The notes: generated by a model not told the origin, from the sequence alone. DNA of 64,000 bases from Salvelinus alpinus (GCF_045679555.1 NC_092099.1:9048576-9112575); one strand, 5' to 3'. Shown: positions 11,440 through 23,932, numbered from the stretch's first letter. Program-made: numbers and translations.

Positions 11440-11640
11440 GACGGTTTAAAAAAGTCCCCAAGAATTGGCAATTATGCAGAGTTGTCAATTAGAACGGTCT
11501 TGTTTGTTGACGTTGTCGCTCTAATGAATGCTAATGGTCCATTAATGTCAGGGAGACAAGGTGACATGACGCCTACGCCTCACCAGCGGGGCACAGTAAA
11601 CAGAGTTTGCCTCGTTCTCCCTCATTCTACTGCTTGTTAA
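11440..11640. promoter_or_regulatory. Enhancer-like unique sequence (candidate)
   Basis: A GC-balanced, non-repetitive stretch dense in homeodomain-type cores: GGCAATTATG, TCAATTAGAAC, CTCTAATGAATGCTAATGG and CCATTAATG within about 100 bases. It has no reading frame with a recognisable domain and no transposon similarity. This look is typical of conserved vertebrate non-coding enhancers, but conservation cannot be tested here. Confidence 0.2.
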
Positions 11641-12317
11641 AGTGCTGCAGCGACTATGGAGATGTGAAGAAATGGAGGACGAATGATGGAGTGAGTGTGG
11701 TAACGTGAGTTTTTGAGAATGGCAGAGAACAGGTTAATGACATTGCGGAGGGAAGGTAGGAGAAAATAAAAGGAGAGACAGCGAAAGAAAGTGATGGTAA
11801 AATGGTGGTAGAGAGGGCAAGTTGACACGGATGTCGTTTAGAAGGCTCGGTAGATGGCAGGGAAAGTGTTCACTTCCTGCTTTTTGTTTGGCTGAAAATT
11901 GACTGGCTTTTGTGGCTGCGGCACAAGGCGGGGTGTCAGGATTTCAACTATAGAGACACGCCGAGCTGAGTTCATTGTCAATGTTGAGTACGTAACCACT
12001 CAATGCTGAGGCTTGGACGAGAACTTAGCCTACACATGACAGAATTTACATTTCCCATGTCTTTTCTTCTCCAGTGAGCTGAACTTGTAAACTAAAATAG
12101 CACATTTCTGACATAGTATTGCACTGTTGAAGAGACGTTTAACTCTGCTGCTAACATTTATAGAACTGGATAAGATGTTATTTTATTAACCAGATGTCTG
12201 TCAGCGTTGCTGCCACCTAAAAGTAAAATAGGATTTAATGCAAACTTATCTTTGTTTGACAGTTAGTCCTTCACTGTACTGAAAAAGCTGATTCCGCCTA
12301 AACTAGACAGAGACTAA
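11641..12317. other. No gene seen
   Basis: No domain-bearing frame and no clear repeat. Purine-rich at 11690-11830, otherwise unremarkable. Confidence 0.4.
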
Positions 12318-12716
12318 TGAGTAGGCCTATTATTAGTGCTGGGAATTGCCAGGGACCTCACGATACGATATGATCACAATACTTAGGTGCCAATACGATA
12401 TGTATTGCAATTCTCACGATTCTATATGTATTGCGATTTGATACTGTGATTTTATTGCGATTCCAAACATATTGCTCACCATATATCTGCTGCAGAGGGA
12501 AAAGAGAGAGCCATGAGAAGACAGGTTTTGTTCAGTCCTAGAAATAAAAGTGCTGAAAATAAATTGGCTCCCTATTTTAAAAAGAAGACGGAGAACAAGC
12601 TATGAAGGAAAATTCCCTAAGCCAACCAGCACAAAAATAATATTGCGATATTGCTAATACAATACGATATATCATATATGTAACTGTATCAAATCCCCCT
12701 CCCCCATCACTACCTG
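12318..12716. repeat. Dispersed repeat rich in CGATA/GATATG motifs
   Basis: It begins GCTGGGAATTGCCAGGGACC and contains many degenerate ACGATA, CGATATG and TTGCGATT motifs, then ATATTGCGATATTGC and an end near CCCCCATCACTACC. This pattern is familiar from a common teleost non-autonomous DNA repeat. The family was not determined. Confidence 0.4.
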
Positions 12717-12861
12717 TTATGTGCTTATATTATTTTTGGGATTCATTATTTTATGCTGTAATAATGTTTGTTTTACCACATGGTTGATCAGCATCTAGAA
12801 AATCAGGAAGTAAACTCTGCACTATAAGATTACAAGGCAACGTTTGAGAGAAATGACTGCA

Positions 12862-14391
12862 TACAGTGCATTCGGAAAGTATTCAGAAGCTTTGACTTTT
12901 TCCACATTTTGTTATGTTACAGCCTTATTCTAAAATTGATGAAATATTTTCCCTCCCTCATCAATCTACACACAATACCCCATAATAACAAAGCAAAAAC
13001 AGTTAATTTTATAAAATAATAGAAATGGAAATACCACATTTACATAATTATTCAGACTCTTTACTCAGTACTTTGTTGAAGAACCTTTGGCAGCGATTAC
13101 AGCCTTGAGTCTTCTTGGGTATGATTCTACAAGTTTGGCACACCTGTATTTGGGGAGTTTCTCCCTTCTTTGCAGATCCTCTTAAGTTCTGTGAGGTTGG
13201 ATGGGGAGCGTCGTTGCACAGCTATTTTCAGGTCTCTCCAGAGATGTTCGATCGGGTTCAAGTCCGGGCTCTGGCTGGGCCACTGAAGGACATTCAGAGA
13301 CTTGTCCCAAAGCCACACCTGCGTTGTTTTGGCTGTGTGCTTAGGGTTGATGTCCTGTTGAAAGGTGAACCTTCACCCCAGTCTGAGGTCCGGAGTGCTC
13401 TGGAGCAGGTTTTCATCAACGATCTCTCTGTACTTTGCGCCGTTCATCTTTCCCTCGATCCTGACTAGTCTCCCAGTCCCTGCCGCTGAAAAACATCCTC
13501 ACAGCATGATGCTGCCACCACCATGCTTCACCGTAGGGATGCTTTCAGATTTCCTCCAGACCTGACTTGGCATTCAGTTCAATCTTGGTTTCATCAGATC
13601 AGATTATCTTGTTTCTCATGGTCTGAAAGTACTTTAGGTGCCTTTTGGCGAACTCCATGTGGGCTGTCATGTGCTTTTTACTGAGGAGTGGCTTCCGTCT
13701 AGCCACTCTACCATAAAGGCCTGATTGGTGGAGTGCTGCAGAGATGGTTGTCCTTCTGGAAGGTTCTCCCATCTCCACAGAGGAACTCTAGAGCTCTGTC
13801 AGAGTGACCATTGGGTTCTTGGTCACCTCCCTAACCAAGGCCCTTCTCCCCCGATTGCTCAGTTTGGCCGGGTGGCCAGCTCTAGGAAGAGTGTTGGTGG
13901 TTCCAAACTTCTTCCTTTTAAGAATGATGGAAGCCACTATGTTCTTGGGGACCTTCAATGCTGCAGAAATGTTTTGGTACCCTTCCCCAGATTTGTGCCT
14001 CGACACAGTCCTGTCTCGGAGCTCTACAGACAATTCCTTCGACCTCATGGCTTGGTTTTTGCTCTTACATGCCCTGTCAACTGTGGGACCTTTTATATAG
14101 ACAGTTGTAGAAACATCTCAAGGATGACCAATGGGAACAGGATGTACCTGAGCTCAATTTTGAGTCTAATAGCAAAGCGTCTGAATACTTATGTATATAA
14201 GGTATTTCATTTAGTTATTTTTAATAAATTTGCCAACATTACAAAAAACCTGTTTTCACTTTGTCATTATGGGGTATTGTGTGTTGATTAATGAGAGAAA
14301 AAAATGATTGAATCAATTGTAGAGTAAGGTTGTAACGTAACAAAATGTGGAAAAAGTCAAAGGGTCTGAATAGTTTACCGAATGCACTGTA
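12862..14391 (-). mobile_element. Tc1-like transposon, decayed (family A, copy 2)
   Basis: Ends are TACAGTGCATTCGGAAAGTA and GTTTACCGAATGCACTGTA, inverted, within a TA target. Length about 1.53 kb, with the CCTTATTCTAAAATTGAT sub-terminal block. Transposase is on the minus strand. It is the most complete of the three family-A copies. Confidence 0.88.
13080..14048 (-). pseudogene. Tc1-like transposase pseudogene (family A, copy 2)
   Basis: The start is well preserved at 14048 (MRSKELSVELRDRTVSRHKSGE), giving an 86-codon stretch with the two helix-turn-helix (PAIRED-like) subdomains and the linking LPRAGHP segment. Then come frame changes. The C-terminal piece (13318-13127) has [19 protein letters not shown] with the catalytic Glu intact. 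The middle part carrying the first two catalytic Asp residues is broken across frames, for example around the FQQD-equivalent near 13370. The full-length family protein is about 340 residues. Dead copy. Confidence 0.87.
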
Positions 14392-14506
14392 TATGCAGCC
14401 AGTCCATAACATAATGGATACAGCGAATGTTAAAGTTCATCAACAGAATAACCTCAAAACATTAAATCTCAGCAAGTAACAATTCAAGCCCACAAAGCTA
14501 TATTTA

Positions 14507-15045
14507 AGTGATAATGCCTGAGAAGCCGGTGTTTGGAGGATATATTGGCACGGGTGTTGTTAGACCCGAGACGAGGTTGAGGGCTGGCAAACCGTGCAAA
14601 TATATCCTCCAAACACCGGCTTCGAGGGCATTATCACTTTTATACAACGGGTTAAACATATTCAAATAATGATTGACATAGTTTCATTAAATGTTAATTT
14701 GATAAATTTATTCATACTATTTCATCCTTCCACAAGATATAGTCCCGACACAAATTAAGGGTTACTATAGACAGTCGTTCAGTCTTTTTGTTCTGTATCT
14801 ATGGACGCAACCCAGTCGTTCATTCTAAATGTTCCATTGCCATACTGGCTGCTTTTTATAGTGGAGATCAAGTTTATAAGTTGCCTGGATGGGCTGATGA
14901 GACAGTGGATTGCGCAGTCAGATGGAACATTAAATAGGCATTTTAACATCATAGATTTAGCCGGTGGCAACTTTTGTAATAGACACCGGCTGGAATGTGG
15001 TTTTAACCAATCAGCATTCAGGATTAGACCCGCCCGTTGTATAAA
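14507..15045. mobile_element. Hairpin-ended non-autonomous element
   Basis: The left end forms a long hairpin: AGTGATAATGCC...AAGCCGGTGTTTGGAGGATA (14507-14554) pairs with TATCCTCCAAACACCGGCTT...GGCATTATCACT (14592-14638). Next comes TTTATACAACGGGTT, echoed in inverted form at the right end (ACCCGCCCGTTGTATAAA, 15028-15045). About 540 bases with no coding potential. A 163-base part of it recurs inside the Tc1 copy at 18810-20277. It resembles a known teleost family, but I cannot name it with confidence. Confidence 0.6.
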
Positions 15046-15070
15046 TGACAGTGTCTTCACCACTTTAGAC

Positions 15071-16133
15071 TTCTATACAAGGCCTAGATAAGAAATCTAA
15101 ATGATAGCTCTTGTCTAGAAGGGTCTGGTGTTCACAAAGTTTGACAGTTCTAAGCTTTAAAGCTGACAGACATCGGTGTCAGGGTACTTGTAGCTAACAA
15201 AATGGCAGAAAGCCTAACGCGAAGAGTAGTTTAGTCTGTGAACAGCACCAATTATAGTACAGTGCCAGATTTGAATGTTAATGTAGTTTTAATTGTCTCA
15301 TCTCAGACTTGTGGATTACGGGAAGCTTTGTCGAGAACATGGAATAATATTTTTGTTACCTCTGTTTGCATTCCACCATAAAATATTTGGCAGACATTTA
15401 GTATAATAACTTGAAATAAGTGCATGTAGAGTCAGAAGCGTTTTTTACTGCCTAACGTCGGACTAAATCCTTAACTGGGAAGTCAGTTGGATTTCCAAGG
15501 GCTGTTTTGTTCTTGTCAACTGTTGAGAATGTTTAACTTTTCGACAGAACTGTCAGTTTTGAGGTATTGCTGTCTATTACTCATTGAAAGGGTCAAGACT
15601 TCTACCTATTCAGTTTTGAGATACGAGCCTCCCCAGCCCCCACGCTCTCCTAGCCAACACATACCACACTCCCTGCCCCTACGAGAACTCCAACATCACA
15701 CTGAGCAATATCCCAGCGATTGTCTGTGCTTGTGCCTGTCCTCTTTTTTTAAACTGCTGATTGATGTGAAACCTGCGGGCTACGGCTCGTCTCTCTTTTC
15801 TCTGAGAACATGAGCATGCAGCAGCGAGTATTGTGTCAACACGGGGAGGGTTCTGTCATGTCAGATAAGGTGTCACTTTTCTCTCAGCACAGCCAGGCTC
15901 CACTTTCTCCCGCCTTCCCTTCTCTCCCTTTCCTCTCCCCTGTTGTCTCCCAAGTGCCCTGCCATCAGCACCAATGAGTTCAGACAACCATGGGGTCCTC
16001 ACAGCAGACAATATTTTTGGGGAGGGGCTTTGCACTCTAAATGCTCACCTGTTCCTATCCAAGCCTTTGTGAACACCAGACCCTTCTAGACAAGAGCTAT
16101 CATTTAGATTTCTTATCTAGGCCTTGTATAGAA
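15071..16133. repeat. Perfect 69-bp inverted repeat flanking about 0.9 kb
   Basis: The sequence at 15071-15139 is the exact reverse complement of 16065-16133, with no mismatch. The arm includes GGCCTAGATAAGAAATC and TCTAGAAGGGTCTGGTG. The 925 bases between look unique, with no transposase and no other repeat. The arms could be terminal inverted repeats of an unclassified element, or a recent templated inverted duplication. No obvious target-site duplication flanks the arms. A 108-codon frame inside (15487-15813) has no recognisable domain. Confidence 0.85.
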
Positions 16134-16319
16134 CTATATAAGTTCCACTCCACCCCAGCCATCACCTGCCTTAACAAAAACTTTCAGGAGCAGCCTTTGT
16201 CAATAAATGGAAGAAATACTTCAACCACAACAAAAACACAATAACGTGTCAAGCCGCCATCGCGTAATTTTTCCGATACATACGTGCAGGCATGTACATA
16301 CACTACCGTTAATTGTGGT

Positions 16320-16700
16320 CCCTGAGTGAATTATTCATACTCAATTAGGCTCGAGAGGCAGGCAGTAACTGTCGAACACCAGAAGTACATTTCAGTGATT
16401 AATTTTGCGCGCCGCACGGCCCTAGTTGTTGTTTACCGCTGGCAATCTCGACCCCGTGTTATTTTTATGCAGACATGATTACCTTCGGTACAGTTCGGAG
16501 CACTGGGGAAATGAATTATTTTATTGGCTGCAAGAGACACATTTCTGTCAAGTGAGGAGACATTTTCAGACCTGCATATTTTTGATGTGCACTTCTTATC
16601 CAATCGGTCGGTCAAAAGGGCCTACAACTGGAGACAGTAAGGTCCAATGCAGTCGTTTTGCTCTTAATATCAAATCATTTCTGGGTAACAATTAAATACC
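16320..16700. promoter_or_regulatory. Enhancer-like unique sequence (candidate)
   Basis: Unique sequence with clustered TGAATTATTCATACTCAATT, GTGATTAATTTTGCGC, CATGATTACC and AAATGAATTATTTTATTGG motifs, resembling homeodomain/POU-rich vertebrate enhancers. Small open frames on both strands have no known domain. Function is inferred from composition only. Confidence 0.2.
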
Positions 16701-17190
16701 GTACTGTGATTGTTTTAAATTAAAATGCTGAAAAATAAACAAAAAAGAGCTTCTTAGAAAAAAGCAATTTCTAAAGCAAGGCTTTTGCCAGGACTGTCTG
16801 GGAGTGGTCTCAGTGGGGAGGGCAAGCTGAAAACTAGCGGTTATTGGCAGAGAGGTTTGGAACTCTTTCTTGTTGGTCTATTAACTCATTTACCGCCTGG
16901 TGATAAACTCCATCTCACCAAAATGGGCTGAAATTTCAGGCGGTCTTTTTAAATATCTCTTACACTAAAAGGGTATTATCATACTTTTCCCAATTTCGTA
17001 AGATTATTCCAACCTCATAGTGTGGAAATATCTAAAACACAGGTAAATCATGTTTTTGAATGCACTGGGCCTTTAAGATGGAGATGTTAAGACAGATTTG
17101 CAAGATAATTATTAGATAATTATTAATTATCATATTCATGTATATTGATATAAGTAGTCATGTTATATGATATGAGTGTTGACAATTTTA
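16701..17190. other. No gene seen
   Basis: AT-rich sequence, including ATTATTAGATAATTATTAATTA at about 17105. No domain, no clear transposon. Confidence 0.4.
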
Positions 17191-17235
17191 TTTAACCTTC
17201 ATTTATCCAGGTTAGTCATTATGAACAAATTAGCC
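17191..17235 (-). mobile_element. LINE/SINE 3'-tail remnant
   Basis: On the minus strand this reads as TTTGTTCATAATGACTAACC...AAGGTTAAATAAAA, a diverged version of the tail ending the LINE at 52036 and the SINEs at 3645 and 32307. Only the tail is recognisable. Confidence 0.5.
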
Positions 17236-17609
17236 TTTTACAGTAAAATAATGACCTTGTTTGTCAAGAACCCTAGTCTATTCACAAATGCTCAACATGC
17301 TATGGCTTTGGTTTGACATTTATGTGTTACGACATTTATATGCGACAGACCCCAACTTCCCCTGATTTAAAAAATATGGTTGGGTTGACTATAGCAGCGC
17401 AAACGTATGCTGGCAAGTCTCTCATGGCGCGGCAGATCAGACGACAAGCCAACACTCCCCCTTACCAGATTGTCACTTTGAGTATTATGTCACTGGATCC
17501 CTCCAGGCCATATGTTATTCCACGCGCACGCATGCACACGTACACTGAGGAGATCTCGTCAGCACAGACTGTAGTATTGGTAAGTCTTTTTGACCCGTTC
17601 CTCCTGAGT
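17236..17609. other. No gene seen
   Basis: A 109-codon plus-strand frame (17313-17642) has no recognisable domain or splice context. No repeat identified. Confidence 0.35.
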
Positions 17610-17716
17610 GGTATTAAACTAAGTAGGGCCTTTTGTAAATGAACATCTGTGTTCCTATTGCGCAAGTTCAGTAGTTACCTCCTCGTTTCTAAACGTTTTC
17701 TCCCTCCTGAACACGA
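17610..17716. mobile_element. Truncated MITE of the GTGTTCAGTA family
   Basis: CAAGTTCAGTAGTTACCTCC and AAACGTTTTCTCCCTCCTGA match the right half of the element at 11133-11276. Confidence 0.45.
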
Positions 17717-18461
17717 ATCTGATTTTCATTTGGTGTCAAATAATTGCTTGACCTTGGAACCTTTTTGCATTGAGGAAACAGAAGGGCAGATGTTCCAGTT
17801 CAAGGGCTGCAGTCCAAATCTCTACCTTACTTAGCCAAGTGTCCACTTGTTCACGCTCCCTCATTGATTTCAAACCATTGGATTGGTATAAGCATGTGTT
17901 TAACCATATTGCTCACACCTGTTCATTCCTTGTAAATCCATGAAAGTGCACACTTCGGGGGGGGGGGGGGGGGGAGTATGGCGAATCGGAGGGCAGCCTG
18001 AGAGTGTTGAGTGTTGCACAGATGTGTATTGTTTTTAAGGATGTGTGCCATGCCAGAAAGAGTGGAAATGATGTGTTGTGTGTCAAATAGCGAGTGAAGA
18101 CAACTAAATGCTGTCTTGTTTGACAGGTTGGACTATTATATTGGAGCAGAGGGGGTAGATTGAGACAATGTGTCGTGTGGCCTCACCAAAGCAACGGAAC
18201 TAATGTGCATCGTTGACACCGGAAAGTAAACACTGTTGTTTAGAATGTCGGAGGTGATGTTAATATTGTGCTGTACAATAGCAGTAAGACAGGCTTTGAT
18301 GCTGCTTTTGCAGCCGAGGCCTAGGGTTTTGCCCAGGCCCAGTCTTCTGAATAAGTTATTAACCTACTCCAATGAAGGCCATATTTGGCTGTTATTATTT
18401 CTGTGGTTAAATACAGGACTGACCTTTTCATTGTTAAGTACCTCTCTCTCTACTGAGAAGG

Positions 18462-18464
<3 letters not shown>
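17717..18464. other. No gene; contains an 18-base poly-G run
   Basis: Poly-G at 17957-17974. The remainder shows no recognisable gene or repeat. Confidence 0.5.

Positions 18465-18541
<77 letters not shown>
18465..18541. repeat. (GT)n microsatellite, about 38 units
   Basis: Seventy-seven bases of uninterrupted GT dinucleotide, followed by a shorter degenerate GT/GGGGT tail to about 18575. Open frames through it are repeat artefacts. Confidence 0.98.
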
Positions 18542-18543
<2 letters not shown>

Positions 18544-19029
18544 GGGTGGGGGTGTGTGTGTGGCGCGTGTGGGTGTAACTGCCTGTATGTGATTCTGTCA
18601 CTGTCTCATTGTTTGCCCTAGCCTGTGGACAGCATTGGCACCTTTTAGGCACCTTGTGTACAGGGAAGGACTGGAGGCGATCTCAGTGTTAGCATGTGTA
18701 ACCCAAACTGCCCTTGTAGTGAAGAATCTGTTAGAATTGAGACTGACTATTTTTGTACAGGATGATATCTAATAGTCTACAGGACTGAAAGAGAGACCGT
18801 CTGCACATATACAGTGCATTGACTTTTTACTCATTTTGTTACATTACAGCCTTATTCTAAAATTGATTAAATTGTTTTCCCCCCTCATTAATCTACACAC
18901 AATGCCCCATAATGACAAAACAAAAACAGTTTTCTTTAAACATTTTTGCTCATTTATTGAACATAAAAAACATATCACATTTACATAAGTATTCAGACCC
19001 TTTACTCAGTACTTTGTTGAAGCACCTTT

Positions 19030-19965
19030 GGCGGCGATTACAGCCTAGAGTCTTCTTGGGTATGACGCTACAAGCTTGGCACACCTGTATTTGAGGAGTT
19101 TCTCCCATTCTTTTCTGCAGATCCTCTCAAGCTCTGTCAAGATGGATGGGGAGCGTTGCTGCACAGCTATTTTCAGGTCTCTCCAGAGATGTTCAATCAG
19201 GTTCAAGTCCGGGCATCTGGCTGGGCCACTCAAGGACATTCAGAGACTTGTCCTGAAGCCACTCCAGCATTGTCTTGGCTGTGTGATTAGGGTCGTTGTC
19301 CTGTTGGAAGGTTAACCTTCTCCCCAGTCGGAGGTCCTGAGCAGGTTTCCATCAAGGATCTCTCTGTACTTTGCTCCGTTCATCTTTCCCTCGATCCTGA
19401 CTAGTCTCCCAGTTCCTGCTGCTGAAAAACATCCCCACAGCATGATGCTGCCACCACCATGCTTCCCCGTAGGGATGGTGCAGGTTTCCTCCAGACGTGA
19501 CTCTTGGCATTTAGGCCAAAGAGTTCAATCTTGGTTTCATCAGACCAGAGAATATTGTTTCTCATTATTTGAGAGTCTTTAGGTGACTTTTGGCAAACTC
19601 CATGTGGGCTGTCATGTGCTTTTTACTGAGGAGTGGCTTCTGTCTGGCCACTCTACCATAAAGGCCCGATTGGTGGAGTGCTGCAGAGATGGTTGTCCAT
19701 TTGGAAGGTTCTCCCATCTCCACAGAGGAACTCTGGAGCTCTATCAGAGTGACCATTGGGTTCTTGGTCACCTCCTTCTCCCCCGATTACTCAGTTTGTC
19801 CGTGCCGCCAGCTCTAGGAAGAGTGTTTGTGATTCCAAACTTCTTCCATTTAAGAATGATGGAGGCCACTGTGTTCTTGGGGACCTTCAATGCTGCAGAC
19901 ATTTTTTGGTACCCTTCCCCAGATCTTTGCCTTGACACAATCCTTTCTCGGAGCTCTACGTACAA
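19030..19965 (-). pseudogene. Tc1-like transposase pseudogene (family A, copy 3)
   Basis: Minus-strand pieces: 19965-19768 encodes most of the helix-turn-helix region (SGEGYQKMSAALKVPKNTVA, then LPRAGG). 19771-19565 follows in another frame (TKNPMVTLIELQSS...). 19239-19045 holds the C-terminus with [15 protein letters not shown], where the usual Pro before Ile-Glu is Leu. A short deletion around 19340 removes part of the ILDENLL block. The first and second catalytic Asp regions are out of frame. Non-functional. Confidence 0.85.
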
Positions 19966-20037
19966 TTATTTCGACCTCATGGCTTGGTTTTGCTCTGACA
20001 TGCACTGTTAACTGTATTTTTTATTTTTTATAAATGT

Positions 20038-20200
20038 GGATATATTGGCACGGGTGTTGTTAGGCCCGAGATGAGGTCGAGGGATGGCAAACCGTGCAAA
20101 TATATCCTCCAAACACCGGTTTCGAGGGCATTATCACTTTTATACAACGGGTTACCAACATATTCAAATAATGATTGACATAGTTTCATTAAATGTTAAT
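20038..20200. mobile_element. Internal copy of hairpin-element sequence inside Tc1
   Basis: Nearly identical to 14538-14698, with shared stretches such as GGCAAACCGTGCAAATATAT and CAAATAATGATTGACATAGT. It begins and ends within the parent element without its termini, so it is not a normal transposition product. Tc1 sequence resumes at CTATTTTAGAATAAGG. Confidence 0.8.
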
Positions 20201-20516
20201 CTATTTTAGAATAAGGCTGTAATGTAACAAAATGCGGAAAAAGTCAAGAGCTCTGAATACTTTCCGAAGGCACTGTACAAAGGCTTGTACAGGTGCATTA
20301 TATGTGAAGTAATATGCCTATATAGTATTTATTTAATGGGAGCATACTTGGTCCACATATGACTAACCTCACTCAAACTTGTGTGTTCGTGTGCCCTTGA
20401 CAGGTTGAATTCACGGGAGTGAAGAAGCAAGCCAACGGCAAAACCCTGAAAGCTGCGTTGTCTAGAATGAGCCCTTGAGACCCCCCCCCCCCCCTTCGTC
20501 ATAGTCTTCCTCGCAG

Positions 20517-20651
20517 TGTCCATCCAGCCGGACGGCGGATGGTGTTCATCTTACACCCCCAAGAGGAGTACTGAGGCCATTGTCCTCATCCTCTTCATCA
20601 GTTTCGCTTCTCAGGAGTGGTACCCTACGATGAATTCCTACAGTCGACAAG
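20517..20651 (+). other. Candidate 135-bp internal exon (unidentified gene)
   Basis: Upstream is a strong polypyrimidine tract (14 C, then TTCGTCATAGTCTTCCTCGCAG) ending in an acceptor AG at 20515-20516. Downstream is a near-consensus donor, ACAAG|GTAAGAGT, at 20651/20652. The interval is exactly 45 codons long and open in only one of three frames (third frame, starting TCC ATC CAG CCG). That frame encodes a hydrophobic run IVLILFISFA and then EWYPTMNSYSRQ. I do not recognise the protein. It might be a coding exon, an untranslated exon or chance. No partner exon was found in the window. Confidence 0.3.
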
Positions 20652-21317
20652 GTAAGAGTTTGTCTGGGCTTGCTAACAGTAGCCAGCGAGCAGCTCTAGC
20701 ACCCTGGGAATTGAAATGCACTCTGGGAATCGTAGTGTGCTGTGTAAAAGCAATTGTATTTCTATGGTGTGTAGACCTATTGCAAGATAGAAGCTTCAGA
20801 AATGAGCTTCAAAGTGCTTTTTTAACTAAACTATTAAGTTAATACATTCAATTATTTAGCTGTAATGAATAATGAATCACGGGCCTAATGAATGTCATTT
20901 GACCCAATATTAAGGCCATAGATCAAATTCCGATTTAAAACAGTTTAGATGTAATTGTAACATTATTTTGTATGATCTGAGTCTTAGATGGTTTTGCATA
21001 AAGAAAATTGCTGGGGCTTACATTCCTGGGGCCTACATCCATATATCTACATTATATATTTCTGCTGCTAAATGCATATGGGGGAAACAATGAGTATGGT
21101 TACATGCACACGAATAATGCAACATTAAACTGATTATGGCAGAAGGCCATACTAATGAGCGTAAGCTCATAATCAAAGTTTGCATATGCGATTTAAAATA
21201 CCTGGTTTTCTGAGCAATGTTTAGAATTGTTAGGACATGTAAACAGCTTAGTTGGCGTTCCAGCGGTGTATTTGATCTGTGTATGTGGCAGCAGCTGTAG
21301 CACAAGCCTCCCTCTTA
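20652..21317. other. No gene; interrupted older repeat at 21080-21317
   Basis: The segment from about 21090 (ATGGTTACATGCACACG...) is one half of an older element whose other half (CATGTAAACAGG...) resumes at 23933 after the hAT-type insertion. A related copy lies at 53630-53745. Nothing recognised at 20652-21080. Confidence 0.4.
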
Positions 21318-22091
21318 TGTGTGAGCAGGATTGGGGAGTAACGGATTACCAAAATATTGTAATCAGATTACAGATACTTTTGAAAAACTAGATGATTACT
21401 TTGAAGATTACTTTGAAATTCGTAAAGGATGTTTGCGAGAAAAAAAATCTTTGAAATTTTCTCAATGACATTCAAATCAGGGTTGAAAAAAGGTGCAAGT
21501 TTAAGTTTGTTCCACCTGAGCGAGAGCCCACTATGATGATATACCAAATGTGTTTGATGGATTGTGGGAAAAGAGCAGGAATAGGCTTTTGTAGGCTACA
21601 TACAGTCCAAGCTATGTCTTCCAATGGTGTGACTGCTGTCGGCATCCAAAGATTATCCAATTTGAATAAACACTTGGAGGTAAGGATGACAGCAGTGGTG
21701 TAGTCTACGGCGATACGGATATCAGTTATTATTGATCTTTACATAGCGCATTGATGTGATTGTGAATCACACTGCTGCTCTCTCATTTTTAGCTACAGTA
21801 TTTGCGCCTTATGGATTGTGGTTGTTGTGGATGGCTGTTCACATATCCAAATGTGTATTTGATCCCAATAATGGTTGAATTCAAGAAGTTTAAGCTGCCT
21901 ATCAATCTTTGTTTTTGAAACCAGTGAACAGCCTGTGAAATATGCGCTCTTGCAACAGCTGCATAGTGCGGATCCCAGCCTATGGAATAAAAGTGGGGCT
22001 TTTATTGCTCAATCCAATTCATGCGGATGAAAACAATTATCCATAGGCCTAATGGACACATGCTGAAACTCGCACACTTTTGATAGACTTA

Positions 22092-22448
22092 AAGGGGCAA
22101 TCTGTAGTTGCTACATCCATTTCTGGATTGATATATATATATATATCCATTGATTCTTGAAGAATATAATTTAGAAATGCCTCATGAGCTTAGTTCAACT
22201 GTCACACTCCATGAGAACCCAAAATATAAGCTTGTTTTTCTCTGTTTGTAAACATTATAAATGTTAACACTGTATAGCCTCATAACATTGTTAAAAAATA
22301 TATGGATGGTCAGTCCTTGCATCCATAGCCCTGTCTATTAATCTTAGAGTGGTTACATTTCTCCAGACCCATTCCTCAGCTTTTTACCAAAACAGAGGCG
22401 GGGTGACCGTTTTGTTGTTGTTTCATCTGTGGATTTGCCCTTTAAACA
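22092..22448. mobile_element. MITE nested in the hAT-type element
   Basis: Starts TTAAAGGGGCAATCTGTAG and ends ATCTGTGGATTTGCCCTTTAA, an imperfect inverted pair. It contains an (AT)n stretch at 22132 and TTGATTCTTGAAGAATA shared with 10950. Non-coding. Confidence 0.5.
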
Positions 22449-23151
22449 GCTGCATATTATCAAGATATCAAAGTGTCACCAACAAAAAGGTAAACAATAG
22501 GCCTATAGCAAATGCAGCATATAGCATTCATTTTTCACATGTAAATAGCTCTTTTCAGTAGTGCTCAAAGCATACCATTCCATGAGCGCAGAATTTATTT
22601 TTCAACTCGAATCAACGAGCCCAATCAGTCCTCCATGACAACAAAATCATAACCAACAGAGTAGGGCTGGCAAAAAAGTCCTTCGTTTTTGGGTTATGCT
22701 CAGGTAAAACAATTAGGCTAATCTATACATCCATATTTCCAAGTCCTATTCTTGAAGATGAAGTGGTAGGCTATCGTTTTTTAATGTAAAGATCTAATTT
22801 GATCGTAGTAGAAAGCAATGGGTTAGAAGCCTAAAAGTTGCGTCATACTGCAGCACACCTTGAGGGCTGCTACAGATTTATATGGCAGGTTATTTAATTG
22901 TAAGCTATTTTTACCATTAATGCTGATTAGTGCTAGTTTGACCACCAGAGGGCATCTTTGAGAATCATTTGATAGTCTTCAATATTGGCATTACCTTTTT
23001 TGTAAGAACATAGTATATGGAATTGATTTGAAGAAATGTAGGTTCATTAATTTGATTAATATTATGGTGTTTCTATTCCAAGAAAAACGAAACCCTCAGG
23101 GAACGGAAAATATGGCGCTGTACAACGTGACGGTCGGGAGTAGGCAGTAAA

Positions 23152-23924
<773 letters not shown>

Positions 23925-23932
23925 TGTGCGAG

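Larger units (their letters stand above)
18810..20277 (-). mobile_element. Tc1-like transposon, decayed (family A, copy 3)
   Basis: Left end TACAGTGCATTGACTTTTTA (a short deletion in the terminal motif), right end TACTTTCCGAAGGCACTGTA. Same family as 6527-8015 and 12862-14391. A block of hairpin-element sequence (20038-20200) replaces part of its right terminal region. Confidence 0.85.

Noticed and set aside
18236..18652. Open frames across the GT repeat (and 54915-55217 across the AC repeat)
   Set aside because: Products are Val-Cys or His-Thr dipeptide runs from microsatellites.
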